64,000 bases of DNA from contig NZ_JAJAVF010000004.1 of assembly GCF_020531845.1 (NCBI RefSeq), positions 476,045-540,044 of the forward strand. The letters run 5' to 3'. The notes beneath the pieces are model-generated. The model was not told where the DNA came from, did no database searches, and was given only the letters and a program-made list of their open reading frames with translations. Made by a program: the position numbers and the translations under genes. The DNA comes from Methylobacillus methanolivorans. Its GTDB lineage: Bacteria; Pseudomonadota; Gammaproteobacteria; Burkholderiales; Methylophilaceae. Below are positions 49,916 to 60,098 of this stretch, one piece after another. Within the stretch, counting starts at the first letter, position 1. Each line of letters starts with the position of its first letter.

Positions 49916-52900
49916 ATGAATCAAGGTCTGTTCCGTCTCGTTTTCAGCAAGCATCTGGGCATGTTCGTGCCTGCACCGGAAGTGGCGACTGCGCAAACCG
50001 CAGGTAGCGCCTCAAGCGCACGCAGCCGGCGCCGGGCACTGCTGGCCATGATCATGGCGATGCTGGTCTCTGGCGAGGTGGTGGCCGAGATCATTCCGCT
50101 GCCATCTTCTGGCCTGGTGCCTGGCGGCGGTAACTGGGTTGGCGCCGAGATTGTCGGGGCAACCCCGGTACTGACCACCATCCAGCAAAGCGCGCCGCAG
50201 GCGATTGCCAACTGGCTCAAGTTCAACCTGGCGGCAGGCCATACGCTGGACATCAACCAGCAGGCTGGCTGGAGCATGCTGCACCGCATTCATGACAATG
50301 ATCCCAGCATCATTGCCGGTACGATTACCGGCAAGGGTAACAATTACTTCCTGAACAATAACGGCATCATTTTTGCCGGCACGGCCCAGGTCAACCTGGG
50401 CTCGATCTGGGCGATGACATCCAGCAGCATGACCGATACCCTGTTCACGCAGGGTTTCATCAATAACCTGGCAGGCGAGACCTTCAGCAATACTGGTGGT
50501 TTCATCAAGGTGGAAGCCGGTGCTAAGCTCACGGCTGCCACAGGTGGCAAGGTAGTGCTGCTGGCCAAGGATGTGGAAAACCACGGCATTATCGTCACGC
50601 CGGAAGGCCAGACCATTCTCGCGGCCGGCGAGAAGGTCTACCTGAAATCACAGGACAACACGGCGAACATGCTGGTGGAAGTGGATGGCGGTGGTACTGC
50701 CACCAACCTCGGCGAGATCCTGGCAGAGCGCGGCAATGTCACCCTGATCGGCCTGGCAGTGAACCAGATGGGCACCATCAAGGCCACTACCTCGGTGCGG
50801 GCCAATGGCTCCATCCACCTGCTGGCGCGTGATTCCGTGCGCACCAGCCAGGTATCCATCCCTGCGAATGAGGGCGGTGGTACTCGCGCCGTGTTCCAGG
50901 CCGAGCGTTTTGGTACCGTCAATATCGGTGCCAACAGCGTGACCGAAGTGGAGGTGGAAACCGGCAACCCCGAAAAAATCAGCAATAAGGTGACCTTGCC
51001 CGCCTCCAATATCACGGTGCAGGGCCGTAGCATAGACGTGCAGGGCAAACTACTCGCCAAGGGCGGCGTGGTGAACATCAACGCACTGGCTGATGCCAAC
51101 CCGGTGGGTGGTGGCCTGCCTATCCGCGTGCTGCTGGGTGATACCGCGCGTATTGATGTTTCCGGCGTGGATACTACAGGCACCATGGACCAGAATCAGT
51201 TGGTGATCCGCTTCTATTCCGAGGAGTCCAAGGATACCCCACTGCTCAAGGGATCGCCGTTGCTGGGCCAGACCCTGTATGTAGACGCGCGCAAGGGTAC
51301 CGACCTGTTTGATATTACCCCTTACCTTGAAGGCCAGACCCAGACCATCGCCCAGCGCATGAGTGCTGGTGGTACGGTCAACATCACCTCGGCGGGTGAT
51401 GTCATCACCAAGAGTGGCTCGGTGATTGATGTCTCCGGTGGCGTGATCGACTATGCCGCAGGCGTGATCCGCGAGAGCAACCTGGTCTACAACAACAAGA
51501 TCGTGGCGATCTCCAAGGCAGACCGCAACACACCGTATAACTCCATCGCTGATGTACTCACCATTACCGACCCGAAAACCGGGATGAGCGAGAGCTTTGA
51601 CCTCGGCATGGGCGGCAAGTACCAGCAGGCTTATCGCCAGGGCAAGGATGCTGGCACGGTCAACATCACCAGCAGTGGCGGCGCGCCCGTGCTGGAAGGC
51701 AGCATGGTGGCGAATACGCGCCATGACATTACCCAGCGCAGCCAGTTGCCTGACGGTGGCAAGTTCAACCTGACCGTAGGTACCCAGACACTGCGTGTGG
51801 CAGATCGTGCCAATACCCTGGATGCCAGCTTCCAGCTCGGCAGCAACAATACCGCCACCGAGGCGGTGGTTGATACCAAGATGCTGGACAATGGTTTCAA
51901 CCATGTGCAGCTCACCAGCATGGGGGATGTGATTGTCGACAAGGTCATCTCCACCGCGGCCAACGGTTCTGTGGGCCTCAAGGGTGACAACGTCAGCATC
52001 AACAGGAACATCACCACACCGGGTGGTGACATCACCGCAACCACGCAGACAGCCAACGGTAATGTGCACGTGGCCGATAACGTGACGCTGAGCACTGCCG
52101 GTACCTGGGCCAATGACACGCGTGGCATGCAGGGTGCACAGCAGATGCCGGTGGCCCTCGATGGCGGTAATATCTCGCTGGAAGGCAACCACCTGACTTT
52201 TGGCCAGAATACGAAACTGGATACCAGTGCAGGTGCATGGCTCAACAGCAAGGGTGAACTGGCAACCGGGGACGGCGGCAATATTACCCTGCATAGTGGC
52301 AGCGAGATTGTATTGCCGACGCAGATGCAGGCTTATGGTTTCACCAAGGGTGGCCAACTTGCGATCAGTACCCTGAAGAATGTCCATATCGGTGGGCAGG
52401 ATAGCGGTAGCGGCTTCTGGCTGGGCGCCGACTTCTTCGAGCAGGGTGGCTTCTCGCACTATGCGATTACCTCGACTGGCAGCAACAGCGAGTTCGTGGT
52501 GGGTGATACCTCGGGCAAGGCCAGTGTGATTCATCCCAAGATGCAGACACTGCAAATTACGCCGGGTTATGCCGCACAGGCTTCTACCAATAACCTGACG
52601 GGTACTGTCGCGGCCCCGGTCATGAAGGCCGAGGGTCTGCGCGCCCCGGCTACCCTGGCATTCGCGGCCTACAACAATGAATTCAGCTTCGGCACCCTGA
52701 CGGTGCTGGAGAACACCACGATACGCACCGACATTCCTGATGCGGCTGGCAATGTGGGCAAGGTGACGCTGACCGCAGGCAAGGGCCTGCACATGCTGGG
52801 CAGCATCATCACCCCGGCAGGTAATGTGGAGTTAAACCTCAACGGCAATCCGGGTGCAGTTGGTTACGACAACACCCAGGCCATCTGGCTGGGTGAGCGC

Positions 52901-55900
52901 TCGGTGATTGATGTTTCCGGCTATTACCTGCGCCCGCCAGTACAAACCAATAACCTGCTGATGGCGCGTGTCTATGATGCGGGCAGCGTTACCTTCAATG
53001 CCAACCTCGGTTTCGTAGTGACCAAGGAGGGCAGCAAGATCAATGTCTCAGGTGTTTCCGGCCAGGTTGATCTGGGTGCGAATGCACAGGGTCGCTATAT
53101 CAGCTCCACGCTATACGGCGCGGCAGGTGACATCATCGTCAGAGCGCGTGAAGGTGCGCTGCTGGATGGTGACTTCATTGCCGATGTACAGGGCACGGGC
53201 CAGCGTGGCTCGTTCAGCCTCAGTCTTGAATCCAACGCTACTCCCATCGCGATCAACCCTGCACCACCTACTGGCGAACGTGTACTGACGGTGACCAGCC
53301 AGAAGCAGGTGCAGGCGGGCAGCCTCAATGCAGGTGACAGCCTGGCTGCGTTCGAGGGCAAGGCACAGATTTCCACTGAGCAGCTCGACAAGGCGCAGTT
53401 TGACCATGTCAGCCTGGCCAGTAAGAGCGAGGGTCGCGACCCCAGCTCCTCCCAGCATGACCGTATTCAGTTCGAAGATGGTGTCAGGCTCAAGGCTGGT
53501 GAGACGTTATCTCTGGAAACCCCGCGCCTCAGCGTGATGAACGATGGTACGGTTGACCTACAGGCCTCGCACATTATGATGAGTTCGCCCAGCATCAGTA
53601 ACGACATCGTGGCTGGCAATGGCCTGCTGCGCGCGACAGCAGACTGGATAGACCTCAGCGGTCACCTCAATTTCTCCGGTATCAACCGTGCCGAGCTGAC
53701 CAGCCGCCTGGATATCCGTATGCGTGGCCATATTGATGATAACAAGGGCTCACTGGTCACCCCTGGTTCGCTGGTGATGACCGGCAGGCAGCTGTATCCC
53801 GTCACCAACAGTGAATATACGATCAAGGCCGATGGTGCAGGCAGCACCGTCACGGTGAAATCTAGTGGCGAGAAGTACAAGCCGGTGTTCAGTGCAGGCG
53901 GCAAGCTCACCATCCAGGCCGAGGATATTGAGCAGGATGGCGTGGTGCTGGCCCCACTGGGTGAGCTGGCGCTGGAAGCCACTGATACCCTGACCCTGGG
54001 TGCAGGCAGCCTGACGTCCACCTCGGCAGCAGGCTTGCTGATCCCCTATGGCGTGACACGCGATGGCGGTTCGCTGTGGGACTTGCCGGGTGGCGCCACC
54101 ATAGGCGGCAAGCCCATGGAGAAGCGCATTACCCTGAGTGCACCGAATGTAGATATGTCGGCCTCGAATGCCGTGGTGGATATTTCCGGCAGCGGCGATA
54201 CCTTCGCCTATGAATTCATCGATGGCCTGGGTGGCTCAAAGGATATCCTGATTGATAAGCCGAACACCTATGCCATCCTGCCGTCATTGCAGGGCGACTA
54301 CGCCCCGTATGACTACAATTACTACAACTATGTGGAGCGCGGTGGAGCAGCCCCGGCTGTTGGTTCCAGCATCTATATCTCTGGCGGCAATGGTATTGCC
54401 GCTGGCTACTACACCCTGATGCCAGCACGTTATGCCCTGCTGGAAGGGGCATACATGGTGGAACTGCAATCCGGCAAGGGCCTGTTACCCGGTGTATCGA
54501 CCACCACGTTTGATGGATCCATCCTCAGCAGCGGCTTTTTCAGCAACGTCAACCAGAGCAGCCGCGCCACCAACTGGAGCACCTTCCGCCTGACCAGTGG
54601 TGCGGTATTCCGCGACCCGGAAAACTCCGGCATCAAGGTACCCGCTGAATACCTGTTGTCGAGCGGCAATGAATTCTTTACCAATGAAGCCAAGAAGAAT
54701 GGCACCGCAGTACCGCGCCTGGCAGTGGATGCCGGGCAACTGGTGCTTGCGGCCAGTGAGCGCCTGAGCCTGGGCAGCACGGTGAAGACCGATGTAGGCC
54801 TGAATGGACGCGGCGCACTGGTGGATATTGTCTCCAGCCGTATCAATGTGGTCTCCAGCGTGGGGCCGGATAACGGTGCCCTGCAGGTGACTGCTGATGC
54901 ACTGAACAAACTCAATGCCGAAAGCCTGCTGCTCGGTGGCCGACGCAACCAGGGCCAGGAAGGCCTGGAGATCACCACCGTGGCGAGCGAGGTGAATTTT
55001 GCCAACACGGGTGCAGAGCACGAACTCAAGGTGGAAGAGCTGCTGGCAACCGCCACCGACAAGGTCAGTGTTGCCAGTGATGTACGCATCAGCACCAAGT
55101 CATCGGGGCAGGTGACTGATAGCGTGGTGCGCGTGAGTGGCGATGGTGCCCTGCTGGGTATCTCGGGCAAGCATAACCTGGTGTATGACCGCGTAGCGAC
55201 TTCCGGTTCTACGCTGGGCGGTACGCTGGACATTGCCGCCGGTAGCCAGATCACAGCGCATGAATCGCTGGTACTGGATGCCACAGGCACTGCCGATGTG
55301 GAAGGCAATCTGGGCTTCTTTGCACATGAAGTGAATGGTCAGCCGGTACCGCATGGTAGCCTGACACTGGGTGCCAACAATATCCTAGTAGGGGATGCTG
55401 ATCCCGCCCTTGATGGTTTGCGCGTGGATGATAGCCTACTGTCCAGCTTCGGAAATCTCAGGCGCGTGACGCTCAACAGCCGCCAGAACCTCAACTTCTA
55501 TGGTGATGTCAGCCTGGGTAACGCAAACTTGGATATCACCATCAATGCCGCCGGCATCAGCGGCCATGCAGTGGCAGGCAACGCCGATGTTACCCTGACC
55601 ACCGGCCAGCTGACCCTGAGAAACTCCACGGGTGCGGTTTATACGCCAGCCAGCGATGTCGCGGGTAGCAAGCTCAACATCAATGCAGAGAGCATTGCCA
55701 TCGAGGGCAAGGGTGCAGCCTCGCCAGCCGGGGCCGGCAATTTCAATATCGGTGGCTTCGAGCAGGTGGCGATGAATAGCGAGGGCGATACCGTGTTTTC
55801 CGGTAACGGTGCACTGGCGATCTCGGCACAACAGGTCAGCCTGTCCAGCCAGCGTGTAACAGCGGCAACCGGTACGAACTATGCCGTCAATGCCAGCCAG

Positions 55901-58900
55901 GGCAGCCTCAGCCTTGCGGGTAACGGCAGCCAGCCTACCCAGGCCAGCAACGGCATAGGTGCCAAGCTGGACCTCACGGCGCGAGAGATGGAACTGGGCG
56001 GCAATATCGAGCTGCTGGCAGGCCAGCTGAAGGCCAAGGCCACGCAGGGTAACCTGGATGTAGTGGCAGGTGCCAATATCAATGCCGGTTCCAAGGCCGT
56101 GGCCTTTGACAAGTACACTGCGCATACACCGAGCGGGCTGGTGGCACTGCAATCCGACCAGGGCAATATCCGTGTCATGGATGGTGCGGTCGTGAATGTG
56201 AGCGGCGGTAGCGGCGGTAATGCCGGTACGATCTCCATGACCGCCAGGAACGGCAGCGTGGAAGTGGCAGCCAACAGCCTCAAGGGCCAGGCTGCCGAGG
56301 GCAATACGGGCGGCAGCTTCCTGCTGGATAGCAAGAGCATTACCGATTTCTCCACCCTAAATGCAGCACTGAATGCGGGTGGCTTTGATGCTACCCGCAG
56401 CCTGCGCCTGCGCGATGGTGATTTCAACATTGCCGCAGCCGATGTGGTGAAAGCGCAGAACATCATCCTCAGCGCCGACAATGGCAGCTTCAACCTGCAC
56501 GGCACACTGGATGCCAGCGGTCAGCAGGGTGGCAAGGTCAAGGTGTTTGCGCACAATGACCTTAACCTGAAGGCTGGCAGCAAGGTGCTGGCGAAGGCTG
56601 AAGCCAGCGATGGCAAGGGCGGCGATGTGCTGCTCTCATCCGATACCGGCACCATCAATGCTGAAGTCTTCTCCGGCGGCCAGCGCCTGGCGGATGCCGC
56701 CGTGATTGATGTCAGCGGCAATACCAAGGGTGAAGTCACCATGCGCGCCGAGCGTGTAGGTGCATCCGGCCTCAAAGTGGCGACCGATGCTCCTGCGGCC
56801 ATTACCGGTGCCAGCAAGGTGGTGCTGGAGTCGCTCAAGGTTATCAATAGTGGCAGCACGATCAATGCCGCCACGCTGGCTACAGTGGGTGCGGACACCA
56901 CTGCATTCTACAGTGGGGCAGCCACTACCGCAGATACCTACCAGGCGACCAGCGATGGGCTGGCGGTGATTGTCGCGCCGCATACCGAGATCCGGACCAC
57001 TGGTACCACGACGATAGGCAGTGACCTGAACCTGGCTACATTGTCGCAAGGGCGCGATGGCAGCCTGACCATACGCAGCACTGGTAATCTTAACGTGAAT
57101 GGCACGATCAGCGATGGCTTCAATGGTGTGGCAACAACTAGCACAGTGGGAACCGGGCAATCCTGGAGTATCAACCTGGTGGCGGGTGCCGACATGAATG
57201 CTGTCAATCACATGACGACGCTGACTGACAGCAGTATTGGCAACATCAATCTGGCCAGCGGCAAAATGATACGTAATGGGACTGGTGATATTCAGATTGC
57301 TGCATCAGGCAACCTGACCTTGGCCAATGCTACCTCGGTGATTTATACCGCTGGTCAGCAAGCACCCACACTTACCGGATTCACTTTCACTCCTCCGAGA
57401 GCGGGCGAAGAGTATACTGCAAGCAATGCCTATCTCACCAATGGTGGTGATATCTCCATCAACACCGGTGGCGATATTACCGGTGCCTTGCTAGATGCCA
57501 TGGGCAAGCAACAGATGGTCAATAACTGGCTATTCCGTCAGGGCGGCGGCATCAACAACCTGCAATCCAGCTGGTGGCTGCGCCCTGACCAGTTCAGGCA
57601 GGGTGTGGCGGCACTGGGTGGTGGTAATGTCAACGTCAATGCGGGTGGCAATATCACTAACCTCTCGGTCTCCGTCCCCACGACTGGCCGCTACGTGGAC
57701 GCTACGCATTACCGCATTGATGGCGGTGGTGACATCAATGTCCGTGCCGCAGGCAATATCAATAATGGTATGTACTACGCAGGCCGTGGTGACATCACGC
57801 TGGAAGCTGGTGGAGATATTGCCAATACCGGCAACACCTTTGGTACGGTGATTGCTTTGCAGGATGCAACGGCGACGGTAGCAGCAGCTGGCAATGTCTT
57901 CATCGAGTCTGTGTTCAATCCCACGCTGTTTGTCCAGGCCAACCTGAACGCGCCTGGCACCCAGGTAGGTTCTGATACTGGCCTCAATGCCTTCTTCAAT
58001 ACGTACTCTGATCGTGCTGCACTGGACATTACTGCATTGACCGGTAATGTCAGCTTTGGCAACTTCTTCGTGGGAACCGCGATCACCAGTCGTATTGCAA
58101 CGACTGCAACCGGCACGGCCTTGAATTCCACCAATATGGCATCCGCCCGTGCCAGTCTAGGCTTGTTGCCGGGAACATTGGGTGTGACAGCCTACAATGG
58201 TGGAATCTCTGCGTTCACTGATTCGGGCCTCATCCTCATGCCATCGTCCCTGGGTAATCTCAGCTTGCTGGCGGCCAACGACATTCAATCCAAGTTCATC
58301 ATCATGTCGGATGCAGATCCTGCCAAGTTGCCTGGGGTGCTTTCACCTGTTAGGGCGCTCAATGATGCTACCAACAGTTTTGGCAAGCTGACCGATTATG
58401 TACAACTCAATCACGCGACAATCCCGTTGCATACCAACAACCGTGAGGAAGTGGTCATCGTGGCCAGGGATGGCACTATCGGCAAGCAAGATGTGGCGAC
58501 CCACATCAGCCTGCCCAAGGCTGCCTCCATTATTGCTGGCTTGGATATCCTCAACCTTAGCGCTGGCGAGATCATGACGAATACTGGTACCACCCTGACT
58601 TTCCAGGGGCAGCTACAGAACCTGTCAGCTGGCGACCTGACCATCGTCAAGGCAGGGCGCGACATATTGCAAACCTCACAGGTGAAATCCAGCTACAACC
58701 TGGCTGGCCCGGGTAACTTCCTGTTCCAGGCTGGGCGTCATTTCAATCTGGGTGCCAGCGGTGGTCTTAATAGTGTGGCTAACACCATCAATAGCTATCT
58801 GCCTGACACTGGTGCTTCTATTACCGTATTGGCTGGCGTGGGCAGCGGGCCGAAACTGGCAGACTATATCAATGCCTACATTAACCCGAATGGTGATGGC

Positions 58901-59959
58901 CCTGCGGTACTGGCAGGTAATGCTGAAGGCATGGCAGCCTATCGTGAAGCGACATTGAAGGCCGTGGCCAAGTATGTACGCGATCTGGGTGACAACACCC
59001 CTGGCATGACCGAAGAACAGGCCATGACGAAATACCTGGCGCTGGATCACGACAAGCAGGCCATCTTTGCCTACCGCCATTACTCCTCCGAGTTGCTGGC
59101 ATCCGGTGAGGCCGATGCGGCACTGAAGGCATCTGGCGAAAGCCTGGCTGGCGTGGTGCGCCACAAGCGTGGCGATGATGCAGTCGCTATGCTGTTCCCG
59201 CGGGATATTGAATACCAGGGTGACCTCACGCTGTTCGACAGCAAGATCAACACCCTGCGCGATGGCAGCATCGACATCTTGGTGCCGGGTGGCATGGTCA
59301 ACGTGGGTATCCCGGGCCGTGCGGTGCGTGCGGGCAACGGTATCGTCACCGAGAATGGTGGCGAGATACGCGCCTTCGCCGAGACCAATTTCCAGGTCAA
59401 CCAGTCGCGCGTGGTTACCCAGTTTGCCAACGATATGACGATATGGGTCAACAACGGCAATATCGATGCAGGTAAGGGTTCGCGTAGTGCGGTGGCGGTG
59501 CCGGAACAGGAAATCTTCACCGATGCATGGGGCAACATGACGCGCCGCATGAAGGGGGCTTCTGCCGGTAGCGGTATCCAGGTGCAATCGTATGACCCGG
59601 ATGGCCCAAGCGGCCCGCTGGAAGCGCCTAGCCTGGAGAATGTCACCACTGCGCTGATTACACCGCGCGGTACGCTGGATGCCGGTGAAGCGGGTATTGC
59701 CGGTGGTCGTATCCTGGCGGTGGCTGATCGCGTGCTGAATGCCGGCAATATCGTCGGTACCACGACTGTAGGTGTACCGTTGGCTTCGATGGGAACGCTG
59801 GCAGGCTCGTTGACAGGTACTTCTAATGTGGCCTCTGCTACAACCGCCTCCTTGGGAGATATGGTGAATCTGCCGCAAAACCAGGACTTCTCGCCAAAGA
59901 ATATATTGCCATCCTTTGTGTCGGTTGAAGTGCTCGGCCTTGGCAATATCGTGAAGTAG
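49916..59959 (+). CDS. Giant FHA-like two-partner secreted exoprotein (TpsA)
   Basis: 3347-residue secreted beta-helix protein. The N-terminus is an extended signal peptide (FRLVFSKHLGMFVPAPE) plus a hydrophobic core ending SGEVVAE. The TPS secretion domain follows (about 55-280) with the NPNGI-like motif NNNGIIFAG. Most of the protein consists of imperfect beta-helix repeats (patterns such as GGNVNVNAGGNI, GDITLEAGGDIANTG). The C-terminal third (about 2400-3000) has a different, Trp/Arg-containing segment and may correspond to the DUF3739 region of large FHA proteins, tentatively. No toxin or cell-wall anchor was recognised. AAGGGG precedes the start. It ends at a terminator. Likely adhesin or matrix filament. 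Confidence 0.92.
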   Translation: MNQGLFRLVFSKHLGMFVPAPEVATAQTAGSASSARSRRRALLAMIMAMLVSGEVVAEIIPLPSSGLVPGGGNWVGAEIVGATPVLTTIQQSAPQAIANWLKFNLAAGHTLDINQQAGWSMLHRIHDNDPSIIAGTITGKGNNYFLNNNGIIFAGTAQVNLGSIWAMTSSSMTDTLFTQGFINNLAGETFSNTGGFIKVEAGAKLTAATGGKVVLLAKDVENHGIIVTPEGQTILAAGEKVYLKSQDNTANMLVEVDGGGTATNLGEILAERGNVTLIGLAVNQMGTIKATTSVRANGSIHLLARDSVRTSQVSIPANEGGGTRAVFQAERFGTVNIGANSVTEVEVETGNPEKISNKVTLPASNITVQGRSIDVQGKLLAKGGVVNINALADANPVGGGLPIRVLLGDTARIDVSGVDTTGTMDQNQLVIRFYSEESKDTPLLKGSPLLGQTLYVDARKGTDLFDITPYLEGQTQTIAQRMSAGGTVNITSAGDVITKSGSVIDVSGGVIDYAAGVIRESNLVYNNKIVAISKADRNTPYNSIADVLTITDPKTGMSESFDLGMGGKYQQAYRQGKDAGTVNITSSGGAPVLEGSMVANTRHDITQRSQLPDGGKFNLTVGTQTLRVADRANTLDASFQLGSNNTATEAVVDTKMLDNGFNHVQLTSMGDVIVDKVISTAANGSVGLKGDNVSINRNITTPGGDITATTQTANGNVHVADNVTLSTAGTWANDTRGMQGAQQMPVALDGGNISLEGNHLTFGQNTKLDTSAGAWLNSKGELATGDGGNITLHSGSEIVLPTQMQAYGFTKGGQLAISTLKNVHIGGQDSGSGFWLGADFFEQGGFSHYAITSTGSNSEFVVGDTSGKASVIHPKMQTLQITPGYAAQASTNNLTGTVAAPVMKAEGLRAPATLAFAAYNNEFSFGTLTVLENTTIRTDIPDAAGNVGKVTLTAGKGLHMLGSIITPAGNVELNLNGNPGAVGYDNTQAIWLGERSVIDVSGYYLRPPVQTNNLLMARVYDAGSVTFNANLGFVVTKEGSKINVSGVSGQVDLGANAQGRYISSTLYGAAGDIIVRAREGALLDGDFIADVQGTGQRGSFSLSLESNATPIAINPAPPTGERVLTVTSQKQVQAGSLNAGDSLAAFEGKAQISTEQLDKAQFDHVSLASKSEGRDPSSSQHDRIQFEDGVRLKAGETLSLETPRLSVMNDGTVDLQASHIMMSSPSISNDIVAGNGLLRATADWIDLSGHLNFSGINRAELTSRLDIRMRGHIDDNKGSLVTPGSLVMTGRQLYPVTNSEYTIKADGAGSTVTVKSSGEKYKPVFSAGGKLTIQAEDIEQDGVVLAPLGELALEATDTLTLGAGSLTSTSAAGLLIPYGVTRDGGSLWDLPGGATIGGKPMEKRITLSAPNVDMSASNAVVDISGSGDTFAYEFIDGLGGSKDILIDKPNTYAILPSLQGDYAPYDYNYYNYVERGGAAPAVGSSIYISGGNGIAAGYYTLMPARYALLEGAYMVELQSGKGLLPGVSTTTFDGSILSSGFFSNVNQSSRATNWSTFRLTSGAVFRDPENSGIKVPAEYLLSSGNEFFTNEAKKNGTAVPRLAVDAGQLVLAASERLSLGSTVKTDVGLNGRGALVDIVSSRINVVSSVGPDNGALQVTADALNKLNAESLLLGGRRNQGQEGLEITTVASEVNFANTGAEHELKVEELLATATDKVSVASDVRISTKSSGQVTDSVVRVSGDGALLGISGKHNLVYDRVATSGSTLGGTLDIAAGSQITAHESLVLDATGTADVEGNLGFFAHEVNGQPVPHGSLTLGANNILVGDADPALDGLRVDDSLLSSFGNLRRVTLNSRQNLNFYGDVSLGNANLDITINAAGISGHAVAGNADVTLTTGQLTLRNSTGAVYTPASDVAGSKLNINAESIAIEGKGAASPAGAGNFNIGGFEQVAMNSEGDTVFSGNGALAISAQQVSLSSQRVTAATGTNYAVNASQGSLSLAGNGSQPTQASNGIGAKLDLTAREMELGGNIELLAGQLKAKATQGNLDVVAGANINAGSKAVAFDKYTAHTPSGLVALQSDQGNIRVMDGAVVNVSGGSGGNAGTISMTARNGSVEVAANSLKGQAAEGNTGGSFLLDSKSITDFSTLNAALNAGGFDATRSLRLRDGDFNIAAADVVKAQNIILSADNGSFNLHGTLDASGQQGGKVKVFAHNDLNLKAGSKVLAKAEASDGKGGDVLLSSDTGTINAEVFSGGQRLADAAVIDVSGNTKGEVTMRAERVGASGLKVATDAPAAITGASKVVLESLKVINSGSTINAATLATVGADTTAFYSGAATTADTYQATSDGLAVIVAPHTEIRTTGTTTIGSDLNLATLSQGRDGSLTIRSTGNLNVNGTISDGFNGVATTSTVGTGQSWSINLVAGADMNAVNHMTTLTDSSIGNINLASGKMIRNGTGDIQIAASGNLTLANATSVIYTAGQQAPTLTGFTFTPPRAGEEYTASNAYLTNGGDISINTGGDITGALLDAMGKQQMVNNWLFRQGGGINNLQSSWWLRPDQFRQGVAALGGGNVNVNAGGNITNLSVSVPTTGRYVDATHYRIDGGGDINVRAAGNINNGMYYAGRGDITLEAGGDIANTGNTFGTVIALQDATATVAAAGNVFIESVFNPTLFVQANLNAPGTQVGSDTGLNAFFNTYSDRAALDITALTGNVSFGNFFVGTAITSRIATTATGTALNSTNMASARASLGLLPGTLGVTAYNGGISAFTDSGLILMPSSLGNLSLLAANDIQSKFIIMSDADPAKLPGVLSPVRALNDATNSFGKLTDYVQLNHATIPLHTNNREEVVIVARDGTIGKQDVATHISLPKAASIIAGLDILNLSAGEIMTNTGTTLTFQGQLQNLSAGDLTIVKAGRDILQTSQVKSSYNLAGPGNFLFQAGRHFNLGASGGLNSVANTINSYLPDTGASITVLAGVGSGPKLADYINAYINPNGDGPAVLAGNAEGMAAYREATLKAVAKYVRDLGDNTPGMTEEQAMTKYLALDHDKQAIFAYRHYSSELLASGEADAALKASGESLAGVVRHKRGDDAVAMLFPRDIEYQGDLTLFDSKINTLRDGSIDILVPGGMVNVGIPGRAVRAGNGIVTENGGEIRAFAETNFQVNQSRVVTQFANDMTIWVNNGNIDAGKGSRSAVAVPEQEIFTDAWGNMTRRMKGASAGSGIQVQSYDPDGPSGPLEAPSLENVTTALITPRGTLDAGEAGIAGGRILAVADRVLNAGNIVGTTTVGVPLASMGTLAGSLTGTSNVASATTASLGDMVNLPQNQDFSPKNILPSFVSVEVLGLGNIVK

Positions 59960-59978
59960 TTAAGCGATGGAGCAAGTC

Positions 59979-60007
59979 AAAAGGACTAGGTTTTCCTAGT
60001 CCTTTTT
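59979..60007 (+). terminator. Rho-independent terminator of the two-partner operon
   Basis: AAAAGGACTAGG / CCTAGTCCTTTT stem with TTTT loop and T-tail. The CTAGT arms resemble the EpsA-flanking dyad by chance of sequence only; the hairpin explains them. Confidence 0.9.
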
Positions 60008-60098
60008 ACATTCTTGTGACACAGCAATTTAACGTACAAGTCACTAGCAAGTCACACATGAAATTTATATTACGCGCTTTGTCCTGGAGCGCGGTTCG

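Noticed and set aside
51050..52792. 580-codon minus-strand open frame inside the FHA-like gene (and similar long mirrors at 58676-59878)
   Set aside because: His/Arg/Gln-rich low-complexity translation typical of antisense frames in G+C-rich repeats.
59979..60007. Third copy of the CTAGT dyad
   Set aside because: The CTAG-containing arms are fully explained by a terminator hairpin with A and T tracts; spacing differs from the epsA dyads.
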